Source: Pirellulaceae bacterium (GTDB lineage: Bacteria; Planctomycetota; Planctomycetia; Pirellulales; Pirellulaceae). From it: DNA of 40,939 nt. The DNA lies in NCBI GenBank assembly GCA_016784735.1, contig JADHUC010000073.1, positions 1 to 40,939 on the forward strand. Direction: 5' to 3'. The position numbers were made by a program, and so were the translations under genes. Positions 15,589 to 24,413 of the stretch are shown here, piece after piece. The notes below the pieces were generated by a model. It did not search any database. It saw nothing but the letters and a program-made list of their open reading frames with translations, and was not told the DNA's origin. Within the stretch, counting starts at the first letter, position 1. The number at the start of each line of letters is the position of its first letter.

Positions 15589-17010
15589 TCATCGTTTGCC
15601 GCCTCGTTCTTTGGCGAGCTTCTCACGGATCTCCTTGTACTTCGCGTCGGCTTCCTCGCGGGTCATTTTGCCGCTTTCGACGGCGCCTTCAATCCGCTTC
15701 TTGATGGCTTCCCAGTCCAAACGGGCATCACCGCCACGCTTGCTCCGCTCACCGCGTGCGCCCTGGTCGGCCATCATCTTTCGCATCGCTTCCATCTTCT
15801 TTCGGCCTTCCTCTTCCGAGATCTTGCCTTCGGCGACCGCCTTGCGGATCTCGATTCCAACGCGTGACAGGTCCTCGGGGGTGATGCGCTTCGAACCACG
15901 TTCGCCACGTCCCGCGGCCATCTTCTCTTTGACCGCTTTTTCGGCGGCCTCGAATTTCTTGCCTGCGTCCTCCTCGCTGATTTTGCCGGCCTCGACAGCA
16001 GCGCCGAGTTCCTTCCTCACCGCCATCAGGTACTCGCGGGCCTCGTTCGCACGGGTCTCTTTGCCTTCGGCTTCCATTCTCTCCTGGATCGCTCTTAGGG
16101 CGCCCTCGTACCTCTTGATTGCGTCTTCCCTGCTGATCTTTCCGGCTTCAAAGAGCGTTTCAAGTTCCTCCTTCACCTTCGTCAGATGCGCCCTCGCTTT
16201 CTCCGCTTCCTGCTTGCTCTTGGCAACCCTCTCCTTGATCGCTGCCATCGTGGCCGTGGCTTGCTCTTCGGTTAGCTGGCCCACCTTGACCCCGGCCTGC
16301 AACTTCTCCCAAGTGGCTTCCAGTTGGGTGTCGATATCGCTCTTGGCGGCCTCTTTCTTGATCGCTGCCATCTTGGCCTTGGCCTGCTCTTCTGTTAGCT
16401 CGCCGGCCTTGACCATGGCTTGCAGCTTTTCCCAAGTGGCTACCAGTTTGGCATCGCGCGTGGCGACCTCCGTTTTGGCGCTGTCTGCTTTCTTGAGTGC
16501 TCCCAACATGGCCCTGGCTTGTTCGCCGGTGATCTCTCCGGCCTCGACCGCTGCCCTGAGACGCTTGCCAACTGCCTCATAGTCCTGGGCGTACGCCAGG
16601 CCCAGAGGCAATACGACGACCGCGCATAGCAAGACGCATGCCTGCAACCAACGTGACTTCACTCGATACGGGGTCTCTGAGACGATCATTCGAAATCTCC
16701 TTTCCAGGAATCCGCCGCTGTTGATTTCGCTTGCCATTGCCGGGGGGCGGATCGCCGGACAGGCAAGAAATTCGACTGCTGTCAGAAGTGAATCTGCATA
16801 ACTTCGGGGTTGGGGATTCAAACAGGAAAGAACCAGATTGTCACAGCAAATCTCTTCCATTCGCCGTAGATTCCGCTGTGCCCACCAGACCACAGGATTC
16901 CACCAGAAGCAGACGCATGCCAGCCACTCAAGCCATCGGACTAGGTAGTCTCGACGCCGTACGTGCGCCAATTCGTGTGCCAGAACCCAACGCCACTCGG
17001 AAGCGTTCAT
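15589..17010 (-). CDS. 5'-truncated M56 (BlaR1-type) peptidase with seven SHOCT-like repeats
   Basis: From the ATG at 17010 the frame gives 473 residues. The zinc site is present (WVLAHELAHVRRRDYLV), followed by a membrane-near segment WLACVCFWWNPVVWW, EEICCDNLVLS and a transmembrane helix (WLQACVLLCAVVVLPLGLAYAQ). The several N-terminal helices of normal BlaR1/M56 proteins are missing: upstream of LRLDEMN the frame runs into an ATCCGTG repeat and then the stop end of the TolB-like gene. The ribosome site is weak. The C-terminal 270 residues are about seven repeats of (K/E)xLxxxVxxGxLTxEEAxxxxxAxxx, highly charged and helical. No BlaI repressor gene is next to it. It may be a pseudogene remnant or a reduced anchored protease; the open frame remains intact. 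Confidence 0.6.
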   Translation of the reverse strand: MNASEWRWVLAHELAHVRRRDYLVRWLEWLACVCFWWNPVVWWAQRNLRRMEEICCDNLVLSCLNPQPRSYADSLLTAVEFLACPAIRPPAMASEINSGGFLERRFRMIVSETPYRVKSRWLQACVLLCAVVVLPLGLAYAQDYEAVGKRLRAAVEAGEITGEQARAMLGALKKADSAKTEVATRDAKLVATWEKLQAMVKAGELTEEQAKAKMAAIKKEAAKSDIDTQLEATWEKLQAGVKVGQLTEEQATATMAAIKERVAKSKQEAEKARAHLTKVKEELETLFEAGKISREDAIKRYEGALRAIQERMEAEGKETRANEAREYLMAVRKELGAAVEAGKISEEDAGKKFEAAEKAVKEKMAAGRGERGSKRITPEDLSRVGIEIRKAVAEGKISEEEGRKKMEAMRKMMADQGARGERSKRGGDARLDWEAIKKRIEGAVESGKMTREEADAKYKEIREKLAKERGGKR

Positions 17011-17049
17011 TTCGTCCAGCCGCAACCGAAGGCAGATGCCACTGATGAT

Positions 17050-17118
17050 CACGGATGAAACACGGATTAGGAAATAGAGACTTGGCGGCGTCCGGCAGTA
17101 TCCGTGTCGCATCCGTGG
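17050..17118. repeat. CACGGATG/ATCCGTG inverted repeat at the M56 truncation point
   Basis: Arms 17050-17069 and 17099-17118 share CACGGATGNNACACGGAT in inverted orientation, with about 30 bases between. It occupies most of the 149-base gap between the M56 fragment and the TolB-like gene, where the missing M56 N-terminus should be. Confidence 0.75.
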
Positions 17119-17159
17119 CGGCGGCTCAGTCTGCGCGAAAGCGGGCCAGTACGAGGTGA

Positions 17160-18152
17160 TCACTTCGGCGTCGCTTCGCAGTGAGGGTAGCGGTAGTCGG
17201 CCCCATCTCTGGTCGACACCTTGATGGTGGACCCGTCCTTCAATGTGTAGAGGTAGAGCGAAGGGCTTGCGTGGTAGACGATCGCGGCTTCGTCCTTGGT
17301 CCAGCGGGGATAGGCGAACCAGCGATTCGCCCCTTCCTCGTTGGCGAAGGCCTTCGCATTCGTGATCGAGGGCTTCTTTGCGTCGAAGTCGGCGATGTAC
17401 AGCGTGCGTCCCGCGTCTTTGTATTGATATCCCGTCTGGAACTCGAAACAGACCTTCGTCTCGCTGGGCGAGATGCTGACGCGATCCAGTATTCCCTTCT
17501 TCGCAAGCTCGCAGTCGATGCGTTCGAAACTGGGCTCCCCACCGGGATTGGGCATCATCAGGAAATAGCCCCAGCCCTCCTGCGGATGTGCGCACTGCAC
17601 GAGAATTCGCCCGTCGATGAGGCACGTGTATGCCCAAGTATGGTATCGCTTGTCGGTCAGCGCGATCTCCTGGCCGGGCTTATTGCCCACCTTGCTCGCC
17701 ATCACTTGGAAGCTGACCCTCTCCGGATGCTTTCGGTTCCAGATGGGCGTGTTGGTTCCGTCGCGCGTCCAGGTTTGATTGAAATCCGTGTGCGTGCCGT
17801 CGCTCAGCGGATGCAAGCCCGTGCCGTCAACATTGATAACGTGGATCGCGGTTTTCCAATTGGTCACGACCGGATCATTCTTCAGTCGGCGGAAGAAAAC
17901 GAGCATGTCGCCGGTCTTCGACCAGGAAGGCTTGAAGTCCTGGTGTCCGGACGTCAGCGGCCTGCCCTCGGGCGTACCGTAAATGTTGACGTGGATTTCG
18001 CCGTTCCTGAAGTAGGATCCCCGATACCCCGTGCCTTTCGCGGTGGCCGTCCAAATACCGACCGTTTCTTCCGCAGCCTCCGATGGCAGCCCCGTCAAAC
18101 CGAACCCTGCAAGCAATGCAGTTACCAAAACAAGTGCGGTCATTCTCTTCAT
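17160..18152 (-). CDS. Secreted TolB-like (PD40/WD40-like) beta-propeller protein
   Basis: A 330-residue protein. The start at 18152 was chosen over 18188 because AGGAG lies 8 bases upstream and a signal peptide follows directly (MKRMTALVLVTALLAGFGL, cleavage near SEAAEE). Propeller blades of the TolB/PD40 type are visible: HVINVDGTGLHPLSDGTHTD, SWSKTGDMLVFF, TWTRDGTNTPIW, YPRWTKDEAAIVYHAS and LYTLKDGSTIKVS. Such proteins bind ligands or partners, or are remnants of WD-like sugar-pathway proteins; no catalytic signature is seen. It stands between the M56 fragment and the histidine kinase with repeat DNA on both sides, so it is probably transcribed alone. Confidence 0.82.
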   Translation of the reverse strand: MKRMTALVLVTALLAGFGLTGLPSEAAEETVGIWTATAKGTGYRGSYFRNGEIHVNIYGTPEGRPLTSGHQDFKPSWSKTGDMLVFFRRLKNDPVVTNWKTAIHVINVDGTGLHPLSDGTHTDFNQTWTRDGTNTPIWNRKHPERVSFQVMASKVGNKPGQEIALTDKRYHTWAYTCLIDGRILVQCAHPQEGWGYFLMMPNPGGEPSFERIDCELAKKGILDRVSISPSETKVCFEFQTGYQYKDAGRTLYIADFDAKKPSITNAKAFANEEGANRWFAYPRWTKDEAAIVYHASPSLYLYTLKDGSTIKVSTRDGADYRYPHCEATPK

Positions 18153-18216
18153 TGTAGATCTCCTTCTTGACACCTCATTATTTGGCATGATAGACGCATT
18201 TTTCCTACATGCGTGG

Positions 18217-18294
18217 GGCAGAATGATGGGGACAGAATGATTCGAAGTTTTGTTCGTCTTTCATGATTCTGCCAACATAATTCTGCCATTCTGC
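18217..18294. repeat. CAGAATGATGGGGACAGAAT-type inverted repeat
   Basis: The left part has two CAGAATGAT copies; the right part (18262-18294) has ATTCTGCC copies in inverted order. It fills most of the 207-base gap between the TolB-like gene start and the histidine kinase stop. It looks like a dispersed intergenic repeat and could also end kinase transcription. Confidence 0.6.
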
Positions 18295-18359
18295 AGCAGG
18301 GGTCATTCGACTTTCGTCCGCTTGATCAATTCGCTTTCGAACGGTACCGGACGTCAGTC

Positions 18360-19937
18360 TCACGCCGGCCAAATCGTTCGAATCCTGCAACCGCCCAGAG
18401 GACTGGTCAGCACCTCGACGCTGCCGCCGTGCTGCGTCACGATCCTCTTCACCAGCGCCAACCCAAGGCCGGCCCCGTGTCCGTTCGCGTCGTTCTCCAG
18501 GCGCACAAATGGCTCGAAGACGCGATCTTTCTCGGACTCCGGAATTCCGTTTCCGTCGTCGTCTACATCGACAATCGTGACACGATCCGCCCGCTCCATG
18601 CTGATTTTCACGCGGCTCCTGGCGTATTGGCCGGCGTTGCTCAAGAGGTTTCCGATCGCGCGTTGGAAACCGGTTCGGTCAGCGAGAATGGTACTCCCTT
18701 CGGCGACATTCTCGCTCACCTCGAATTGAATGGTCGGATACAACGCCGCGTGCTTTGGGATCAGAACACCAAGAGTGTCATGTAACGCTACGTGTTCCAG
18801 GTCTAATTTCGGCTCGGTTGTTTCCATTCGTACGTAGCTGAGCAGTTCACCGACAAGCTGGTCGAGTTCCTCGGTCCCGGCGTCAAGCGACTCAAGCCGT
18901 CGCTTGCGTTCTTGGTCGTCTTTCGCTGTCTCAATCAAGTCGATGGCAAACCTCATGCGCGACAGGGGAGTCCGCAGCTCATGCGACACGGCCTGCAAGA
19001 GTTCGCGTTGAGTGCGCACGAGCGCCTCGGTGCGACTGGCCATGTTGTTGAACGCTTGTGCCAGGGGCTTGGCCGATCGGACACGACGTTCGTCCACACG
19101 GGCACTCAAGTCGCCCGCTGCGATTGCCTGCGCGGCGTGTTCCACTCGCCGAAGCTGTCTGGCAACCGGGCGCAGCAGCAAAGCAATGGCCAGCGCGGCG
19201 GGAAGCAGCACGAGGGCCAGCGTGGTCGTCGCCGCCTTCTGTTCGATTCGCTCGAAGCTCGGAAATGGCCCGAATCGGACGACCTCGGTCCTGTCGGACA
19301 AAGGCGTTGCGGCAAACCAACGCTCATTTGGTTCCGGATTCTGGGAGTAGAATACGATGTCCTCTCCACGGACGATTCGCTTTCCCGCCCCAGCCGGCAA
19401 GTCCTCGCGGCCTACAATATCGATCGAGATATCGCTTCGCTCCTGCAGTTTCTTGAGAACGGCTTGACGCTCGCCGGGCGTGGCCGCATCGAGCCTGTTT
19501 GCCGTCAACCGCATCCAGCCTCCGAGCGACTGTTCGATCTCCTGAAGGTCGTAATTCGGAAACGGGCCAAGGCGGACAACTTCAGCACCGCCGGACAATG
19601 CGGCGACAATGTAATACCGTTTCTCTGGCCGAAAACAGGCAACATCATCACCGCTGGTGATTTGTCGCTGAAGGGAGTTCGGCAGAGCGGTCAGGGCGAT
19701 CACATCCACCGGGTAAGCAAAGCGCTCGCGCAAGCTCTTCAATACCCGCTCTCGACTCTCTGGCGGCGAAGCGTCCAGCTCACTCGCCACAAGCCGCGCA
19801 CCGCCCCCGTGCGCTTCTACGATGACCCGTTCCCATTCCGCATCGGCTCGACTTTTCACCACGGATCCATGGATGTACCAAGCCATAGACAGGACGATCA
19901 GCACGCAGACATAGAAGCGAATAAAGAGCCATGTCAT
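18360..19937 (-). CDS. RstB-like sensor histidine kinase
   Basis: A 525-residue membrane sensor kinase. TM1 is at about 4-24 and the extracytoplasmic region at about 25-234. TM2 is at about 236-256, followed by HAMP (260-312), H-box SHELRTPLSRMRF with His319, N-box NLLSNAGQYA (429-438), G1 DDDGNGIP (458-465) and G2 HGAGLGLALV (486-495). The periplasmic part is two copies of one module (about 46-135 and 140-232), each ending VRLGPFPNYD or VRFGPFPSFE. It phosphorylates the partner regulator encoded just upstream; their genes overlap by ATGA at 19934-19937, so translation is coupled. The signal sensed is unknown. Placement beside a TolC gene and an efflux cluster suggests envelope stress or a toxic compound. 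Confidence 0.93.
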   Translation of the reverse strand: MTWLFIRFYVCVLIVLSMAWYIHGSVVKSRADAEWERVIVEAHGGGARLVASELDASPPESRERVLKSLRERFAYPVDVIALTALPNSLQRQITSGDDVACFRPEKRYYIVAALSGGAEVVRLGPFPNYDLQEIEQSLGGWMRLTANRLDAATPGERQAVLKKLQERSDISIDIVGREDLPAGAGKRIVRGEDIVFYSQNPEPNERWFAATPLSDRTEVVRFGPFPSFERIEQKAATTTLALVLLPAALAIALLLRPVARQLRRVEHAAQAIAAGDLSARVDERRVRSAKPLAQAFNNMASRTEALVRTQRELLQAVSHELRTPLSRMRFAIDLIETAKDDQERKRRLESLDAGTEELDQLVGELLSYVRMETTEPKLDLEHVALHDTLGVLIPKHAALYPTIQFEVSENVAEGSTILADRTGFQRAIGNLLSNAGQYARSRVKISMERADRVTIVDVDDDGNGIPESEKDRVFEPFVRLENDANGHGAGLGLALVKRIVTQHGGSVEVLTSPLGGCRIRTIWPA

Positions 19938-20635
19938 GGTTCAACCGACAGCATATAGCCGACTCCTCTTACTGACTTGATGCGTTGTGGCTTCGCTGGG
20001 TCGTCGCCGAGTTTCTTTCTCAGACGTGAAATACGAAGGTCGATCGACCGATCCAACCCGTCGTAACGCATCCCGTGGATCTCCAGATGGATGTCGTTGC
20101 GGCTGAGCGTTTGGCCGGCGTGCCTGGCCAGGAGATTCAGCAAGTCGAATTCCGCCGTCGTCAGATCCACGGCTGCGCCGTCGATCTCGACGCTCCTTCG
20201 CGCGGCATCAACCACCAGCGAACCAACGGCAATCGGTTGGCTTGCCTGTTCTTCTGGAGTCGCGCGACGCAGATGCATGCGCAGCCGTGCCAACAATGCG
20301 CGTGGCCGCACCGGCTTTGCCATGTAGTCGTCCGCGCCGGCTTCGAGTCCCAGAACCTCGTCGATCTCTTCGCCGCGAGCGGTCAGCATGATGATCGCGC
20401 CGTGATATCTCGATCTGACCGATTTGCATACTGAGAATCCATCCAGTCCGGGCAGATTGACGTCAAGTACAACCACGTCCGGTTTCTCATTCGTAATCCG
20501 CGCAACCGCCGCATCGCCACGTCCCTCGATCGAAACGTCGAACCCATGTGGCGCAAGAAAGTCCGCCACCATCGACGCCAGGGCTGCGTCGTCTTCGACG
20601 AGGAGAATTCGATAGTCCTGTCTTTCTTGATTCAT
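19934..20635 (-). CDS. RstA/OmpR-family response regulator
   Basis: A 233-residue regulator. The receiver domain has acidic residues EDD (14-16), phosphoacceptor Asp58 (VVLDVNLPG), Thr85 (LTARG) and Lys107 (DDYMAKP). The C-terminal winged helix (about 135-233) shows LTTAEFDLLNLLARHAGQ and DLRISRLRKKLGDD, ending RIKSVRGVGYML. The ATG at 20635 gives a normal-length OmpR-type protein; the frame extends upstream to 20878 but with unrelated residues and through a repeat. No good ribosome site is visible. It forms an operon with the kinase. OmpR-type regulators bind direct repeats one helical turn apart, which is the layout of the TACA-N6-TACA sites in this window, one of them about 130 bases upstream of this gene. 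Confidence 0.93.
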   Translation of the reverse strand: MNQERQDYRILLVEDDAALASMVADFLAPHGFDVSIEGRGDAAVARITNEKPDVVVLDVNLPGLDGFSVCKSVRSRYHGAIIMLTARGEEIDEVLGLEAGADDYMAKPVRPRALLARLRMHLRRATPEEQASQPIAVGSLVVDAARRSVEIDGAAVDLTTAEFDLLNLLARHAGQTLSRNDIHLEIHGMRYDGLDRSIDLRISRLRKKLGDDPAKPQRIKSVRGVGYMLSVEP

Positions 20636-21145
20636 CGAAAAACGGTGCCAGCGGGGCCAACGTGTCGAAAGCCCCCCGGAATCAATGGGCTCCGGTCCGC
20701 AGCTTTGAGTTTGTTCGGTTTCATTTGGCACGGCAAGGTCTTTGTGTAGCGAAACCGAAAACCGATACAAACAGATACAGTCTGCAGGCGGCGACACACC
20801 TGAGTCCCCGACGACATATTCGCAGACCAGTGGGGCACGAATCCATTTTGCCAAGCACGTTGGAAACGCGCCCCACAACGATCATGCGACAGTTGACTGA
20901 AGCGTCGTGTCCCCCAGGAATAACCGTTACAACCGTTACAGGCCCTACAACCCCTACCATGCGGAAATCGAGATTCGCTGCACGAACATCCTCGTTCAAC
21001 GAACGGGGCCACGTGGTCGAAGACAGGACAGAGTAACGATCATGCGGGTGCTAACGGTAATAACGGCTCTCGCGATAATAGCAAACCTAACAGTCATGAG
21101 GGTTACGGTTCGGATTATCCGGATCGTAACGGGTATAACCCCGCC
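20636..21145. other. 510-base divergent intergenic region
   Basis: It lies between the regulator (minus) and the TolC gene (plus). It holds TACA-N6-TACA copy 2, then a run at about 20922-20960 with a 9-base period (CCGTTACAA, CCGTTACAG, CCCTACAAC). After that the TolC frame stays open back to about 20925 without ATG, GTG or TTG and would encode Asn/Gly/Asp-rich residues. No gene is supported. Confidence 0.6.
20764..20780. promoter_or_regulatory. TACA-N6-TACA site (RstA-box-like), copy 2
   Basis: GATACAAACAGATACAG: half-sites 20766-20769 and 20776-20779. It is 129 bases upstream of the regulator start, a position suited to autoregulation, and upstream of the divergent TolC gene. The flank GCGAAAxCGAAAAxC is shared with copy 1, so a dispersed repeat is an alternative. 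Confidence 0.45.
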
Positions 21146-24100
21146 ATGCGACGAGAATCCCACTTCTTCCGCTCGACAACTGAACGCACGATCACCTACC
21201 TGGTCGGCCTGTTGTTGCTTGTCTTCCCAAGCTGCGCACGGAATCACTATCACCGAGCGGCGGATCGAGACACGTACAACGTGCTGGGCGAGAAAACCTG
21301 CTGGCGGCCGTGGCAATTGCCGGAGACCTACACGGTCAACGCCGATCCACGCTCGCGGTTATTTGACCCGAGCGACCCCAACGATCCGATGCTACCGCAT
21401 CCGGGTCCTCATCTCTACGCCTATAAACTGCCGCAACTCTCAGGATCATGGGACACAGCACCAGAGGGACCCGAATCCATTCCGCTGCCGCAGAACGAGG
21501 CCCCATCCGAGATGTTGCCTGAGCCAGCCGACACCGCGGACTTGGCCGATCGTCCGATCCGGGTTGCGTCGGCTGCAGAAATCGACGGGCTCGGAGGCCC
21601 ATCGTACGGCACCGACGGACTCCGCGTACTGTCTGCCGTGCACGTTAGCGATGACGCGGAGAACCCCGAGGATTCACCTTCCTCGTCGAAACCGTACGCA
21701 GATGCCAACGAAGGCGCGGCAATCCAACCCATCCCCCGCGCCTATTGGGACGCGCTTCCTCAAGGATGTTTGACACGCATGCTGGAGTTTGAAAGCGTCC
21801 GCGAAGAATATCGGGATACGTTCGACACGGATCCGCCGGAAACGCTGCGGGATCCGTCTCCCAAGCTGACATTCAACAACATTGTCGAGTTGGCCTACCT
21901 GAACAGCCGCGAGTTTCAGGCGCAAAAAGAAAGCCTCTATTTGGCGGCGTTGGCGCTGACCCTTGAGCGGTACGACTACCTGTGCAAGTTCTCTGTGGCG
22001 GGCAACGGCGTCGACGTCAACTACGATCACCTCCGCACAAATGGAGTTACAGCCAACTTCTTGGGCACTCCGTCGTCACTACGAGCGGAAAGGATGGTCG
22101 CGCTTGGCGGGACGTTCGTCGCGCGGTTTGCAAACACCGTCGTACTGACCTTCAACGGCCCCCAAGGATTCGCCGAGGACATCAGCTCGAACCTGCTGTT
22201 CGACTTTACCCAGAGCGTGTTTCAGCGAGATGTTCTCCTGGAACCGTTGATACAATCGGAGCGAAACGTCGTTTATGCGGGCCGCAACTTCGTCAGATTT
22301 CGCAGACGGTTCTTCTTCGACTTGGCCCAGACTTACTACCAGAACCTCCTGAGGCCTTACCGGGAGATCGAAATCGAGACGCAGAACTACTTTGCCATTG
22401 TGCGTCAGTTGGAGCAGGAGGAGGAGGAGGCGAAGTGGGGTGTGGAAACTGCAAGGTCGCGGATCCAAATCGACCAGACCGAGCAAGGAATGCTAGCCGG
22501 GCGCAGCGGCCTGATCGCGACCTGCAACGGCCTCGAAACAAGCCTGGACCAATTGAAGCTGAGACTTGGCCTGCCCACGGAAACGCCAATTAACATCGAC
22601 TTGCGGGAGCTGGAAACGCTTACTCGCCGTGATGAAATCGAGGGGGCGGGAGAACTCATCCGGCGGGCTCGCAAACGAGTCAACACGCAACTTTCCAGCC
22701 AGGCTCCGGATCGAGAGGCGATTCTCAGTGCCGCGATTGTTCTGCTGGAGAGGGTCCTTCATTGGCGGCAACTACGTCAACGAATTGGGCAGGAAGGAGC
22801 CAACGAAGAGGAGCTTCGGGAACTGCGCGAGCTGCGGGCTCGTTTGCGGGTCGACGAATCATATCAACCGCTCGACCGTGCCGAGCAGCAGTTGGTGGCA
22901 ATGAAACAGGCCGTGCCGCCAGCGCCGCCAGTTAACGTGTTCCAGGGTACGATGAACTTGGTGCAGGCCCGGCTCAAGCTGCTCGCGCGGCAACTTCAAC
23001 TGGCCGACGAGCTGACTGAGCGGTCAGACGACCGCGATGTCGCGCTGGCTAGTTACGTAGTGCTTAAGGATCGCATTGACGCGATTCTGAAGCGTGTGGC
23101 GATGTTCCTTCAGGGTGACGAAAACGAGGATCTCAAAGCGCTGCAACCCGAGGCCGAGGACATTTTGCAGAAATTGGAGCGATTGGACGCCACCGCTCGG
23201 CGTATGATCCGCGTCCCCGAAACGCGGCCCGCTGCTCAGACCGAGTTGCAGCAGACGATGCGCGAGGTTCAGCAACTAATGGAGACGACCGACCGGATGA
23301 CATCGGAAGCGCATCGGCTCACCCCGATTGATTTGTCAGTCGACGACGCGATGGTCACGGCGTTGGTGCAACGATTTGAACTGATGAACGAACGCGGATT
23401 TCTGGCAGACGACTGGCGAGGCATCAAATTAGCCGCGGATGACCTGAAATCGGTTCTGAATCTGAACGTTCGGCAGTCGTTCCCCCTGACACGCAACAAC
23501 CGGCCGTTTGGTTTCAGCTTCGACGATAGCCGCACGGAACTGAGCGCGTCGCTCGACTTGCCGTTGAACCGTCGGCAGCAGCGCAATAGTTTCAAGCGAT
23601 CGCTGATCAACTACCAGGCCGGCCGCCGCAGTTTGATGGCTTTGGAAGACGATATAAAATTCCAAGTGCGGGACGACCTGCGGCAGCTTGATTTGGACTG
23701 CGCCCAGTATGACATCGACATCCTCAGCTTGGCGTTGGCGTCAGAGCGCGTCTACAGCACGCAATTGGCATTCGCGCTAGGGCAAGCCGAAGGGGTAAAC
23801 GCGCGGGATTTCCTCGAAGCACAGGAGGCATATCGAGACGCCTTGATCCGTGTCGCCAACGGCCGCTTCCGCTACATCGTGAACCGTGCCGGTCTTGCGC
23901 TCGATTTGGAACTGATGATGCTGGACGATGCCGGTCTCTGGCCGGAACTTACCAACGAAGACTACCAGCCGTCATTCGATCCGATCTATCCGTTTGATGC
24001 GGATCCAACGTACGGAGACTTGCCGCACGGCGTCTGGCCTTCGAAGAAGATCAAGCGGATGCGTAACGTCCCGCGGCCAGGCTACGAAGTCATCGGCGCG

Positions 24101-24169
24101 GGGCAGCCGGTGGATGGCGTCAGCGAATCAGAAACCGTAGACGACCTTCAACCTGTGCCGATGGAGTAA
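21146..24169 (+). CDS. TolC-family outer-membrane efflux protein with large coiled-coil insertion
   Basis: A 1007-residue TolC-type protein, about twice the length of E. coli TolC. A signal sequence with a possible but atypical lipidation Cys30 (LLLLVFPSC) leads to a mature N-terminus that shares DPRSRxFDPxDP with the second TolC here. A Pro/Ser-rich linker (about 95-200) follows. The first TolC repeat begins near LTFNNIVELAYLNSREFQAQ and has EEEEAKWGVETARSRIQ helices. A highly charged, helical insert of about 230 residues (about 505-735) precedes the second repeat (VTALVQRFELMNERG, then LDLPLNRRQQRNSFKRSLI). It should form the outer-membrane channel of a tripartite pump. No ribosome site is visible at 21146, though no other start exists in frame. 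It is divergent from the regulator and convergent with the permease operon. Confidence 0.88.
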   Translation: MRRESHFFRSTTERTITYLVGLLLLVFPSCARNHYHRAADRDTYNVLGEKTCWRPWQLPETYTVNADPRSRLFDPSDPNDPMLPHPGPHLYAYKLPQLSGSWDTAPEGPESIPLPQNEAPSEMLPEPADTADLADRPIRVASAAEIDGLGGPSYGTDGLRVLSAVHVSDDAENPEDSPSSSKPYADANEGAAIQPIPRAYWDALPQGCLTRMLEFESVREEYRDTFDTDPPETLRDPSPKLTFNNIVELAYLNSREFQAQKESLYLAALALTLERYDYLCKFSVAGNGVDVNYDHLRTNGVTANFLGTPSSLRAERMVALGGTFVARFANTVVLTFNGPQGFAEDISSNLLFDFTQSVFQRDVLLEPLIQSERNVVYAGRNFVRFRRRFFFDLAQTYYQNLLRPYREIEIETQNYFAIVRQLEQEEEEAKWGVETARSRIQIDQTEQGMLAGRSGLIATCNGLETSLDQLKLRLGLPTETPINIDLRELETLTRRDEIEGAGELIRRARKRVNTQLSSQAPDREAILSAAIVLLERVLHWRQLRQRIGQEGANEEELRELRELRARLRVDESYQPLDRAEQQLVAMKQAVPPAPPVNVFQGTMNLVQARLKLLARQLQLADELTERSDDRDVALASYVVLKDRIDAILKRVAMFLQGDENEDLKALQPEAEDILQKLERLDATARRMIRVPETRPAAQTELQQTMREVQQLMETTDRMTSEAHRLTPIDLSVDDAMVTALVQRFELMNERGFLADDWRGIKLAADDLKSVLNLNVRQSFPLTRNNRPFGFSFDDSRTELSASLDLPLNRRQQRNSFKRSLINYQAGRRSLMALEDDIKFQVRDDLRQLDLDCAQYDIDILSLALASERVYSTQLAFALGQAEGVNARDFLEAQEAYRDALIRVANGRFRYIVNRAGLALDLELMMLDDAGLWPELTNEDYQPSFDPIYPFDADPTYGDLPHGVWPSKKIKRMRNVPRPGYEVIGAGQPVDGVSESETVDDLQPVPME

Positions 24170-24413
24170 GGCAAGGCCAGTAATCACTCAAACGGCAAAT
24201 GGATCAGCCCCGTCACTCGCCTGCTTGCCAGCGGGGAACGGTGTTCAGGACCAGATAGTGCCAATGCGTTTCTCGTTTCCGCCACCATGCGGCTTGCCCG
24301 CGTGGGGCGCTGTTTCCTTGGGAACATCGCTCCACGGAGACGAGTTCCGCGGTGGCGTGGGGCGGAGGGGAAAGGTTGGTTCTCAGGTGACGTGTCTGGT
24401 TTTGAGCATGGCT

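Noticed and set aside
17011..17637. N-terminal extension of the M56 frame
   Set aside because: It runs through the repeat and then overlaps the TolB-like gene in another frame; only the part from about 17010 has M56 similarity.
20922..20960. TTACA repeats as extra RstA-like sites
   Set aside because: The TACA copies here are 9 bases apart (N5), not 10, and fit a 3-codon periodic repeat better.
20907..21773. 288-codon plus-strand frame overlapping TolC 1
   Set aside because: Out of frame with TolC 1, very rich in Arg, Thr and Pro, and without recognisable domains; TolC 1 explains the region.
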